Position numbers and translations under genes: made by a program
The notes under the pieces: generated by a model
What the model saw: only the letters and a program-made list of their open reading frames with translations
What the model was told of the DNA's origin: nothing
The model's database searches: none
Shown: positions 48,002 through 56,561 of the stretch, piece by piece
How positions within the stretch are numbered: position 1 is the stretch's first letter
Layout: the number at the start of each line of letters is the position of its first letter
Assembly: GCA_023954715.1 (NCBI GenBank)
Contig: JAGSHD010000013.1
Span: 62,001-126,000, forward strand
DNA from: Candidatus Cloacimonadota bacterium
GTDB taxonomy: Bacteria; Muiribacteriota; UBA6191
Direction: 5' to 3'
DNA length: 64,000 nucleotides

Positions 48002-48797
48002 TATAAAAAGTATAATTGTAGGAGTGGGTTTGTCCTTAGCTTTAAACCCTATTTATTCATTAGATTTGTTTGGCCCATCAGGGAGCCCAGTCAATGAAAA
48101 AATGATGGAGTCTATGGAGACCCGGATTGATGAATATGTGGGTAAGTCATTAGATTCAAGCCTTAATATGTTTAATATGTCTGATCTTATGAGTGGTGAT
48201 ATGAAAAACTTTCAAAGTGATTTGAATACCGGAGTAAATAAGATCGTACAAGATAGCTTAAAGTTTTCTTTTGATTTACAAAAAGACATTATGAGTGGAG
48301 TTGCTAAAGACATGGGTGGATTACAAGACAAACTAGCTCCATTTATTCAAAAAACGATTGATGACTCTTTAAATATGGGTGATATGGGTGATCAAAGCTC
48401 TCAATTGTTTGATCAAAAAGAGTTTCAATCTAATTTAACTAATTATCTCTCTGAAACAATCTCTTCAAGCTTAGAAAGTGGACTCAAGTCATTGACTCAA
48501 GGTTTAACAGGTAAAAAGATGACAGGAGACTTTTTTAGAAGTTCAAACTTTATAGATAGTTTTCAGAGCTTTTCAAAACAAGATGCTGATTATAGCTCTA
48601 AATCAGACCATCAAGATGAAATGTTGGATTCTATGGGTGAGGGTTTAGATAAATCCTTATCTAGTTGGGGAGAGAAATTTGGAAAAGATATGGAGAGTTG
48701 GGGAGACAACTTCGGAAAACAAATGGAAGACTTTGGGGATAATCTAGGTAAATCGATTGAGTCTCAAATGAATAACATGTTTGGTGATGAGGATTAA
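47994..48797 (+). CDS. Secreted protein with amphipathic 11-residue repeats
   Basis: The ATG at 47994 is chosen because GGAG is 5 bases upstream and a signal peptide (MINIKSIIVGVGLSLALNPIYS) follows; it overlaps the VWA stop by 8 bases. The 267-residue product is Ser/Asp/Met/Gln-rich and almost wholly helical, with no Cys. Four tandem 11-residue units at about 213-256 (SMGEGLDKSLS, SWGEKFGKDME, SWGDNFGKQME, DFGDNLGKSIE) form an amphipathic helix like those of apolipoproteins or synuclein. Coupling to the VWA gene suggests the two act together. I recognise no family. Confidence 0.7.
   Translation: MINIKSIIVGVGLSLALNPIYSLDLFGPSGSPVNEKMMESMETRIDEYVGKSLDSSLNMFNMSDLMSGDMKNFQSDLNTGVNKIVQDSLKFSFDLQKDIMSGVAKDMGGLQDKLAPFIQKTIDDSLNMGDMGDQSSQLFDQKEFQSNLTNYLSETISSSLESGLKSLTQGLTGKKMTGDFFRSSNFIDSFQSFSKQDADYSSKSDHQDEMLDSMGEGLDKSLSSWGEKFGKDMESWGDNFGKQMEDFGDNLGKSIESQMNNMFGDED
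48663..48761 (+). repeat. Three 33-bp coding repeats (11-residue units)
   Basis: Units at 48663-48695, 48696-48728 and 48729-48761 encode SWGEKFGKDME, SWGDNFGKQME and DFGDNLGKSIE. Synonymous and conservative changes between units suggest selection on the helix periodicity. A fourth, weaker unit precedes them. Confidence 0.75.
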
Positions 48798-48831
48798 AAT
48801 AATTATTTAAATCTCTAAGAAACTCTACGAC

Positions 48832-49275
48832 TCAAATAATTATATCTTGTGAGTAGCAGTTTTCATCAATCTCACCATAATCTTCTTCGATGACTTCTTC
48901 ATCATCAAACTCTTCGATATCTAGCATATATTGGCCTGTATCTTCATTAATAATAAGCTCTCCCATGAGAGCTTCAAACTCTTCTAGAATAAGCAGGGGA
49001 GTTATTACTCCAGACTGAGTTAGGTTAAACTTTTTAAGTATGTTGATCTCTAGTGGATTAACAGGTTTACAAGAATAACTACAATGACTCAATGCAATTT
49101 TTTCATGAGAATACTCATCAAAAAAGATACGAAAATCAGATAATCGGCCAGAGTAGTAATGAAAGATGTGAAGTAGTTTGTTTGCTTGCTCTTCGTTAGT
49201 GATACAAGAAGACTTAACAGATAAGTTTCCTGTTTCTAACTTTTGAATCAAAAATAAAAATTGTTTTTCAGCCAT
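48832..49275 (-). CDS. Small acidic protein of unknown function
   Basis: The 147-residue protein has mixed alpha/beta character, several Cys (CITNEEQ, HCSYSCKPV) and a strongly acidic C-terminal third (EEFDDEEVIEEDYGEIDE). There is no signal peptide or known motif. No clear Shine-Dalgarno precedes the ATG, and the valS terminator lies immediately upstream on the same strand, so its expression signal is unclear. The acidic tail could mediate binding to a basic partner. It is convergent with the repeat-protein gene. Confidence 0.55.
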   Translation of the reverse strand: MAEKQFLFLIQKLETGNLSVKSSCITNEEQANKLLHIFHYYSGRLSDFRIFFDEYSHEKIALSHCSYSCKPVNPLEINILKKFNLTQSGVITPLLILEEFEALMGELIINEDTGQYMLDIEEFDDEEVIEEDYGEIDENCYSQDIII

Positions 49276-49282
49276 AATATTA

Positions 49283-49316
49283 TAAAAATTAAGCCTCCCA
49301 TAAAAATGAGAGGCTT
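49283..49316 (-). terminator. Rho-independent terminator after valS
   Basis: AAGCCTC (49291-49297) and GAGGCTT (49310-49316) form a 7-bp stem. Read on the minus strand it is followed by AATTTTTATA. It lies just after the valS stop. Confidence 0.75.
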
Positions 49317-49323
49317 TGAAAGA

Positions 49324-51783
49324 TTAGTTTACCTCAGGAGCCTTTGCCGTATAATCTACGCCTAATGTCCGATCCTCAAACTCAATTACGCTTAGTTCAC
49401 TTGATAAAGTCTCTATAGCTTTTAAATTTAAGCATCCAGAAGCTCTACATACATCGTTGAGACCTTTTTCGATAGATGGAAACTGAGAACCAATGTACTC
49501 AATGGCATCTAACTCTGTATTTAAACTCAATCTATTTTCAGTCTTAAACTTTCTGATAGCTCCAACAAAAGTTTTAGAGTCAAAATATACTTTTTCGTCT
49601 TCTTCTGAGATAAAACTATCATCACCTACTGGGTAAGCACATATATGAACAGAATCTACTTTTTCAATGTCTTTGAAAAAAGCGTGATAGATCTCTTCTG
49701 TGATATGTGGAATAAAGGGTGCCAAGAGTCGGATTAATGAAAATATTATTGTATATAATGCATTTTGTGCAGATTCTTTTGAGCCTTCACCATGGTCTTG
49801 TGGGTTATAGATACGATGTTTCATGAGCTCCATGTAATTATCACAAAAATCCCAAAAGAAAGTTTCAATCTCAGAGAGGGCTAGGGAGTACTCATACTGC
49901 TCTAGATGTTGGTTTGCTTTAGTACAAACCTTTTGTAGTAATGACACTAAACCTTTATCAATTGCAAAAGTAATTTTATTGGTATCTGGAGTATCAAAAC
50001 CATCTAAGTGCATTAAGGCAAACTTAGAGGCATTAAACAGTTTTGTAACTAATTTAGCAGCAATTTTAAACTCTTGCTCTTCGAAATAGCAATCCGCTCC
50101 AAGTTTAGCTCCTGCGGTCCAATATCGAATAACATCAGCACTATATTTTTCAATTAGTTGCTCAGGTCCGCTTGGGGCGTTTCCTTTTTTCTTAGAAATC
50201 TTTTCACCCTTTTTATAAAGAACATGGCCAGAGATCATGATGTCTTTCCATGGGATATCTTGTTGGTGAAACCATGATTTAACAATGGTGTAAAATGCCC
50301 ATGTTCGGATAATATCGTGTGCTTGAGGCCGCATGGACATAGGAGCTAATTTACTCTCTAAAGAGTTTTCTTCGCCCCATTTGTAGTTGACTTGTGGGGT
50401 TACAGAAGAAGTTGTCCATGTATCCATTATGTTTAAGTCACCTACAAGATTAGTAGAGTTACATTTAGGACAGTTTTTACTAGAAGAATTTTCTTTTGGA
50501 TCCACCGGTAACTCAGAGTCATCAGGAGTAACGTGAGTGCCACAATCTTCACAATGCCAAATTGGGAAAGGTACTCCAAAAAATCTTTGTCGTGAAATAC
50601 ACCAGTCCCAGCTAAGGTTTTCAACCCAGTGGATATATCTTTGTTTCATAAACTTAGGATACCAGTTGATTTTGTCAGCCAGTTTAAGAAGATCCTCTTT
50701 GTGATCCATAACTTTGATTACCCACTGTTTTGTGGATAAAAACTCGATGTCTGTGCCACATCGTTCATGGGTATTTACTGGATGAGAAATAGCATCGCTT
50801 TTTAAAAGTGTACCATCCTCTTCAAGTCGAGCTATGACTTGTTTTCGAGCTTCTTTGATTTTTAGGTTTTGAAACTCACCGGCAAGTTCTGTGGTTTTAC
50901 CGTATTTAGAGATAGATACACGTAAGGGTAGTTTATGTTTTTTAAACCATTCAATATCTGTTTTATCACCAAAAGTACAGCACATTACTGCTCCAGTACC
51001 TTTTTCCATGTCCGCTTTTTCGTCTGTAAGAATAGGAACTACATGTCCAAAAATTGGGACAATAGCATTTTTACCCACTAAAGATTTATATCTCGGATCA
51101 TCAGGATGAACAAAGATACATACACATGATGGAAGTAGCTCTGGACGAGTAGTACCAATGATGATCTCTCCGCCATCTTCTAATTGAAACTTAAGGTCGT
51201 TGAAAGAGGAGTCTTTGTCCACGGACTCAAGCTCGGCTTGAGCAATGGCAGTTTGGCATTCAACACACCACATATTAGGCTCATCTCGATGCTCTACTAA
51301 ATCTTTTTTATGTAAGTCTAAAAATGATCTTTGGGATATTCGTTGGCAATCATCTTGAATGGTTGCGTAAGTGAGGTTCCAGTCAGCTGAAAACCCTAGA
51401 GCAGTCCACATGTCTTGAAATTGTTTTTCGAGTTCAACAACTGTTGTTCGACATAAGTCATTAAACTCGCTTCTTTTCATTTTGTTTCCACGAACTTTTT
51501 TCTTTTTTTCAACAAATCTCTCTGTAGGTAAGCCGTTGTCATCGAAACCAAAAGGATAAAATACATTTTTACCGATCATTCGTTGGTATCTAGCAATAAT
51601 CTCTGCTTGCGTATAAGAATATACATGACCAATATGAAGAACACCTGAGACAGTAGGTGGAGGAGTATCTATGGAATAGATTTCTTTGTCAGAATTAGGA
51701 TCAAAAGCGAAAGTTTGATTTTCTTTCCAGTAATCTTGCCATTTTTTTTCTTCTAGTTGAGGTTTGTATTTTTTTGGTAGCAT
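49324..51783 (-). CDS. valS: Valyl-tRNA synthetase, archaeal/rickettsial type
   Basis: The enzyme charges tRNA-Val. The start at 51783 follows AAAGG by about 7 bases and gives 819 residues. The class I signature is HIGH at 50-53 (SGVLHIGHVYSYTQ), and the KMSKS loop appears as KISKK (GEKISKKKGN). The editing domain (TTRPELL), paired CxxC motifs and the anticodon-binding helical domain are present. The sequence follows the short 'type 2' ValRS of archaea and Rickettsia (for example FYPFGFDDNGLPTERFVEKK) and lacks the long C-terminal coiled coil of the usual bacterial form. It ends at a terminator. Confidence 0.95.
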   Translation of the reverse strand: MLPKKYKPQLEEKKWQDYWKENQTFAFDPNSDKEIYSIDTPPPTVSGVLHIGHVYSYTQAEIIARYQRMIGKNVFYPFGFDDNGLPTERFVEKKKKVRGNKMKRSEFNDLCRTTVVELEKQFQDMWTALGFSADWNLTYATIQDDCQRISQRSFLDLHKKDLVEHRDEPNMWCVECQTAIAQAELESVDKDSSFNDLKFQLEDGGEIIIGTTRPELLPSCVCIFVHPDDPRYKSLVGKNAIVPIFGHVVPILTDEKADMEKGTGAVMCCTFGDKTDIEWFKKHKLPLRVSISKYGKTTELAGEFQNLKIKEARKQVIARLEEDGTLLKSDAISHPVNTHERCGTDIEFLSTKQWVIKVMDHKEDLLKLADKINWYPKFMKQRYIHWVENLSWDWCISRQRFFGVPFPIWHCEDCGTHVTPDDSELPVDPKENSSSKNCPKCNSTNLVGDLNIMDTWTTSSVTPQVNYKWGEENSLESKLAPMSMRPQAHDIIRTWAFYTIVKSWFHQQDIPWKDIMISGHVLYKKGEKISKKKGNAPSGPEQLIEKYSADVIRYWTAGAKLGADCYFEEQEFKIAAKLVTKLFNASKFALMHLDGFDTPDTNKITFAIDKGLVSLLQKVCTKANQHLEQYEYSLALSEIETFFWDFCDNYMELMKHRIYNPQDHGEGSKESAQNALYTIIFSLIRLLAPFIPHITEEIYHAFFKDIEKVDSVHICAYPVGDDSFISEEDEKVYFDSKTFVGAIRKFKTENRLSLNTELDAIEYIGSQFPSIEKGLNDVCRASGCLNLKAIETLSSELSVIEFEDRTLGVDYTAKAPEVN

Positions 51784-52089
51784 CTGTTGCCTTTCTATTG
51801 GATGGGCTAATTGAATTTTAAATTGAATGCGACATTTTATACTGATGAGCATAAATAATCTAACTTTTTTGATTTTGTTCAGTAAATGATTCAAAATAGT
51901 TTATTGATATTACAAAAGATAGAAAATTAAATTTGATTCCGTTACTGAGTAGAAAAAAATTGCCAGTGAATTACTCACAGAGATTTTTGTGTGTTATATT
52001 ATGAGATAATATTATCTTGGAGTGAGAAGATTTTTCGTTTTTATCTCTTTATAGTATTAAAAGCTAATCAACTGTAATTTGGAAACTCT
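51784..52089. other. Divergent intergenic region between valS and the pilin operon
   Basis: About 300 AT-rich bases that must hold both promoters. A 14-bp perfect palindrome lies at 52004-52017, 72 bases before the pilin start. TATAAA-like and TATATT elements occur on both strands but without clear -35 partners. No open frame is seen. Confidence 0.5.
52004..52017. promoter_or_regulatory. 14-bp palindrome upstream of the pilin operon
   Basis: AGATAATATTATCT is an exact palindrome in the leader/promoter region of the operon starting at 52090. It could be an operator or overlap a -10 element. Its AT-richness raises the chance of coincidence. Confidence 0.35.
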
Positions 52090-55000
52090 ATGATCAAATA
52101 CCTTCGCAATCTTTCAAATAAAGGTTCCGTGTCTTTGATGGCTTTCATGGTATTGGGAGTGATCTTTGTAATTGGCTTGGCTTTTCGCCAGTTCACGATG
52201 AACAGTGTATTACAAATCTACCGATTTAAAACCAACGAAATCTCACTCGCGATGGGTGATGGACTGCTGGATATCTCTAAGAAAATAGCAGAAAGTCTAG
52301 CTAATACACCCGGTTCAAAGTTAGATGAAATGTTAACCAAAATGCAGGGTGATCAAACAGGTCCTGAAGAGCTTTTTTCAATTGAAAGTGGCGTGGTAAA
52401 AGGTGCAGCTGGAGATTATTCCGATGTGATTGCTAAACTTCTTGGCAATGAAGAAGGAGCAGCTGAAAAAATAACTGCCAAAGTTAAAATTATTCTTAGC
52501 AAAGATCAAAGTAATAAGTTTCCTTCACGAGACGGTGTAACCCAATACAAGGGAGAGTTTAAAGGAAAGGCAACCTTGATAGTACACTTTTGGATGGATC
52601 TTAAAATTAAGTATAAGGGTTCTAAGTCCGGGTATTTACAGACTACTCCAAAAACAATGCAATCCACATTTGAATTTAAAAGAGTCCGGATACAAGCTCC
52701 TGTTGTTCGGCATTTTACTTTTTTCGGTGCAGATTTGGGTAATGATGAAAACGGAGCTGATTATACGGGTGGCAAATTTAACAAATTATATGTTAACTCT
52801 GAGGGAAGTAAATACGGAGGCAAAAAGGGTGGTAATTATCCTTTTGCATATTTGACTTTAAATAATGGTAGCGATAGTAACTTTTCTGCAATCGCTGAAA
52901 AAGAAAGAAATCCCTTTAAAACTGATATCGGTTATGTGTATATGGGTACTGGTGGTGATGATAGTCGACAGCTTTATTTAAATTTAACTGCTGGTAAGGC
53001 AGAGGCATCAGAGAGTTTTCACCTATATCGTGGAAACCAAGGTGAAAGTGATTTTTATCGTCTGTTTACAGCGGATTATAAAACTACATTGACCAAAGAT
53101 TATGACGGTGCCAAAGAGCCATCACATAAAACGCAATTTCAAAAAGTAAGAGATCTGTTATCTCCAGAAAATGGAGAAAAATATAAAGACTCCGCTTCAA
53201 ATGGTTTACCATACTACTATCTAAGTAGAAAGGATTATGGTTATTCAGCCGCCTGGGAAAAACACCCAGAGTTTGGATTTAAAAGATCAACAAAAGGGAT
53301 TCCTGCCAATAACTTTCATTTATTTGGGAGAGGCGAAGAACCTAGTTTTTCTGTAGTGTTTGGAAACGTCTATCGAAGATGTTTGTCTCTAGCTGGATAC
53401 AAGCAAAGAAAAGCACCGGCTCAAAAGAAAAAGGGTAAAAGAAGCTTTGAATTTCAAGCAGGGCCAATTTATTTTTATGGTAATTATAAAGAGTTACATG
53501 CTCATAAGTTATTCATCAATGAGACAATTAGTGGCTCTGGTGGATCATCTGAAATGGATATTAGAAATGATCCAAAGTACGCACCAATTGAGGTATGGGA
53601 TCAGCGAATGAACTGGCAATGGCCTCAAAACAAAGAAGCTGAAAAAATGACTGGATCATGGGTTTTTGTTTCTGGTGACGGTTTGATGGGGAGATTGGTT
53701 CCCTCAATTATTGGCTTTTATGAGAAAAAACCAGACTTCTTTAGTTTGTCTACTAGTATCACTGGCGAAAAAGGAGATCCTAAATCAGATAAAATTTATG
53801 GGCAGACCATAGAAAATGCTATAGAAAGATCAGATAGTCAGCAAAGATTAATCTCTCCATTGATCGAAGAAATCTATAAGAGATATAAAGGCGATGGGGG
53901 AGATGGTTTTCCTGTTTTGTTTGAAGATAAGGGTGGAGTGTTATCTTGGACGAGTAAGGGGTCAAAGATCAGTGCTTATTATAAAGAGCTATTGCTGATG
54001 TTTTATTACAATAGCTATCAAGCAGTGGCCGCTTTTCATGTGAGTCAAGGTGAGGATTTAGACCAAATTCAGAGTTCCATCGAAGATTTTGCTGGCTATA
54101 CCACTAAAAACGATCAAGATATCATTAAAAGTGGAGCTCTTAGATGGTTTGAAATCATGGATTTATTGCAAGGAATGAGTGATAAAGGGGAAAAGTACTC
54201 TTTGAAAAAAGCTTGGTCCATGTCGTCTGGAGCCTTTGCTTCTAAATCCAAGGCTATCAAAATGAGACAATGGAATCCTACAAATAGTGGTGAAAGCAAC
54301 GGAAAACCTCATTATTTTACTCTACCAGACCCTTGGTTATCTAGGTCTTCTAAACCTCTGGCTATCGATCGAGATATCGAAGAAACTGTCAAAGGGAATG
54401 ATACATATATGACAAAGCATGAAAATCTTGGTAGCGAAGGTGGAGGAGAGTATTTGTTTAAGTTTTTTCGAAGACTGATGACGGATCCTGCTTGGGTTTT
54501 GCCATATAATTACTCATCGAGATTTTATTTTCCTAAGTTGAAAGAAGTATTTTTTGCAAAAGGGGCTAGTGCTCCCAATCGTGAAGAGTTGATGGCAAAT
54601 AGTGTTATCCCAGAAATTCGAGACTCAATCGGTTATGTTGGTGCATCTAATCCATATATGAACTTGGGAGACGAGGGAAAACCAACTCCACTAAATGAAG
54701 CGGCCCAAAGAAATATTGTTAAAGAATATAAAAAAGATGCTAATAAAGATAAGGGTTACTTTTTTGTGAAAGAGATGACAGGAGACTCGTTGGCAGAAGT
54801 TGACTTAGAGTCTTTATATAATGGACGCTGTATTTTTCAGTTTGATAATGAAGAGGGTTTAAGACGAAGATTGGTAAAAACGGATGGTAAATTAGATACT
54901 TCTGTTTGTGTCAATAACCTAACATTGCCAATATCTGGTATAAATATGACAGGTAAGGGTGTTATTTACGTTAGAAATAATCTTAAAATCACAGAGGATA

Positions 55001-55278
55001 TAGATACCGGTGGATTGTTAGTACTAATGGCAAAGTCTATTGATATTAAATCAGGAAAAGTTTTAAATAATGTAAGTTTGATACAAACAAGCGGTAAATT
55101 TAGCGCAAGATTTAGAGAGCTAAATGGTAACTTAGTTGTAAAAGAGTTAAACAACTCAATTGGCGGAACTCCCGTTGTACGATATAACCGTAATTTGAAA
55201 GCAGATGATTATGTAGTTAGCTTTCAGCCATTTATAAATACATGGGAAATGTGTGGTAACTCAGAAGGTGGATGTTAA
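52090..55278 (+). CDS. Very large PilX/GspK-like minor pilin
   Basis: The 1062-residue protein has a short basic leader (MIKYLRNLSNKG) and a hydrophobic helix (SVSLMAFMVLGVIFVIGLAF) like a class III prepilin, but no Glu at position 5 after the putative Gly-Ser cleavage. This is as in GspK and PilX-type proteins that cap the pilus tip. It is followed directly by PilV-like and PilW-like genes, the usual minor-pilin order. The huge remainder is Gly/Lys/Tyr-rich, beta-type, with few Cys; a short segment near 950-1010 resembles parallel beta repeats. Usual PilX proteins are under 300 residues, so this may be a tip adhesin. Confidence 0.7.
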   Translation: MIKYLRNLSNKGSVSLMAFMVLGVIFVIGLAFRQFTMNSVLQIYRFKTNEISLAMGDGLLDISKKIAESLANTPGSKLDEMLTKMQGDQTGPEELFSIESGVVKGAAGDYSDVIAKLLGNEEGAAEKITAKVKIILSKDQSNKFPSRDGVTQYKGEFKGKATLIVHFWMDLKIKYKGSKSGYLQTTPKTMQSTFEFKRVRIQAPVVRHFTFFGADLGNDENGADYTGGKFNKLYVNSEGSKYGGKKGGNYPFAYLTLNNGSDSNFSAIAEKERNPFKTDIGYVYMGTGGDDSRQLYLNLTAGKAEASESFHLYRGNQGESDFYRLFTADYKTTLTKDYDGAKEPSHKTQFQKVRDLLSPENGEKYKDSASNGLPYYYLSRKDYGYSAAWEKHPEFGFKRSTKGIPANNFHLFGRGEEPSFSVVFGNVYRRCLSLAGYKQRKAPAQKKKGKRSFEFQAGPIYFYGNYKELHAHKLFINETISGSGGSSEMDIRNDPKYAPIEVWDQRMNWQWPQNKEAEKMTGSWVFVSGDGLMGRLVPSIIGFYEKKPDFFSLSTSITGEKGDPKSDKIYGQTIENAIERSDSQQRLISPLIEEIYKRYKGDGGDGFPVLFEDKGGVLSWTSKGSKISAYYKELLLMFYYNSYQAVAAFHVSQGEDLDQIQSSIEDFAGYTTKNDQDIIKSGALRWFEIMDLLQGMSDKGEKYSLKKAWSMSSGAFASKSKAIKMRQWNPTNSGESNGKPHYFTLPDPWLSRSSKPLAIDRDIEETVKGNDTYMTKHENLGSEGGGEYLFKFFRRLMTDPAWVLPYNYSSRFYFPKLKEVFFAKGASAPNREELMANSVIPEIRDSIGYVGASNPYMNLGDEGKPTPLNEAAQRNIVKEYKKDANKDKGYFFVKEMTGDSLAEVDLESLYNGRCIFQFDNEEGLRRRLVKTDGKLDTSVCVNNLTLPISGINMTGKGVIYVRNNLKITEDIDTGGLLVLMAKSIDIKSGKVLNNVSLIQTSGKFSARFRELNGNLVVKELNNSIGGTPVVRYNRNLKADDYVVSFQPFINTWEMCGNSEGGC

Positions 55279-55838
55279 TGAAATCAATATTTTTTAAAAA
55301 TAAGGGTTTTACCATGCTGGAAGTTATTGTTGCCACTATGATTATGGCTACTGGCATTATTCCTATTTATCATCTAATGACCTCAGGCACTAGAGGTGTA
55401 GAGATCGGAGAAAGAGAGATTTTAGCCGTTGGTCATACCTCTTCAATCATAGAGTACTTTAAGGGGCTGCCTTTTAATTTAATTTTAAAACTTTGTGATG
55501 AGAATGGATCGCTTTCAGGTAAGCAACAAGGGTTTATGGTTTATGATCGTAATGACTCGGTCATGAAAAAAGATAGTGAGATCAGCGGTGAATGGATTTT
55601 AGATGCTAGCTCGGATACGGGTAATGTGTTTTTTTCACAACTTTTAAACCCAGGAATGCCAACTGCAAGTAAAGTCTACTTACCGCCTCTTGAAAAATAC
55701 TTTTTTGAAAGAAATATTACAATTGATTGCAGTACTCAAGGAGCTAAATATTGTATTGTTGCTTCTAAAATACAATGGCGAACAGATGGTACAAAAGAAC
55801 GAAGCTTTTCTTTAAAAACAGTGGTAACGGGACAATAA
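55278..55838 (+). CDS. PilV/GspI-like minor prepilin
   Basis: ATG 55278 overlaps the previous TAA by one base and has AGGTGG 6 bases upstream; an ATG two codons earlier is less likely. The 186-residue product has a class III prepilin signal: basic leader, KG|FTMLEVIVATMIMATGII with Phe1 and Glu5, then a globular domain with Cys in DCSTQGAKYC. It is processed by a prepilin peptidase (not in this window) and assembles into a pilus or pseudopilus with its neighbours. Confidence 0.85.
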   Translation: MKSIFFKNKGFTMLEVIVATMIMATGIIPIYHLMTSGTRGVEIGEREILAVGHTSSIIEYFKGLPFNLILKLCDENGSLSGKQQGFMVYDRNDSVMKKDSEISGEWILDASSDTGNVFFSQLLNPGMPTASKVYLPPLEKYFFERNITIDCSTQGAKYCIVASKIQWRTDGTKERSFSLKTVVTGQ

Positions 55839-56426
55839 ATGAAAAAGAAGGCATTTACATTAGTTGAAGTGATGATTGCAGGAATGATTGCCGGGACTAT
55901 TTCTATCATTTTAATGACTTTACTAACAAAATTTTATAAGAGTTCAGAGCAGTTTTCTGGGAAAGTACAAACGGCTCAACAATCAAATATTATTTTGTAT
56001 CACATGAAAATGGCTTTAAGAGGATTAGCTTCGACTCCAACTATTGAAGAAAACCTCTTAGAAGGCCAAGACTCCAAAGGGAACCAAATCAACTTTGATT
56101 TTACAGCTTCTGAAAACTCTATCTCTATAACTTATGGTGGAAATAACCCTAAAAATTTTGCTAAGGGTAAGGTTTTGGGGTTTAGAGTATTTTCAATGAT
56201 GCGTCCAGAGGATGGAGTGTCTTATGAAGGACAAGAGGATGCCTATCAGTTTAATATGTATAATATTGAACTCCTTATGGATGACCCCCAATCAAATGGT
56301 TTGTCTTCTCCAAAAACTGCCTTGCGCTATTACGGTATTGTTACAGTGAGAGTTCCAGGTGAAAAAGTGCCAGATCCTTCTTGGGTGAAAAACAGCGAGA
56401 GCTTTCCAAGTGGGGCTGGAGAATAA
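55839..56426 (+). CDS. PilW/GspJ-like minor prepilin
   Basis: This gene starts immediately after the preceding stop. The 195 residues begin MKKKA|FTLVEVMIAGMIAGTISIIL, a class III prepilin motif with Phe1 and Glu5; Ala rather than Gly precedes the cleavage site, which prepilin peptidases tolerate. A helix (KFYKSSEQFSGKVQTAQQSN) and beta domain follow. It completes a PilX-PilV-PilW-like set of minor pilins that would prime pilus assembly. The major pilin is not in this window. Confidence 0.85.
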   Translation: MKKKAFTLVEVMIAGMIAGTISIILMTLLTKFYKSSEQFSGKVQTAQQSNIILYHMKMALRGLASTPTIEENLLEGQDSKGNQINFDFTASENSISITYGGNNPKNFAKGKVLGFRVFSMMRPEDGVSYEGQEDAYQFNMYNIELLMDDPQSNGLSSPKTALRYYGIVTVRVPGEKVPDPSWVKNSESFPSGAGE

Positions 56427-56561
56427 GGTTTTTTCTATACTGAAAGTCTTTTCTGAAACAAATTCTTTGTAGTGTCGTAGTATATAATACAAGTTAAACA
56501 TAATTAATAAGGCCTATATCCGAAAGTGTAGCTAAATTAACGAAAGAGCTAGGGGATTGTA

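Noticed and set aside
48663-48761. Regular 33-bp repeats considered as a CRISPR-like array
   Set aside because: The units are adjacent without spacers, diverge from each other and are in frame, encoding an 11-residue protein repeat.
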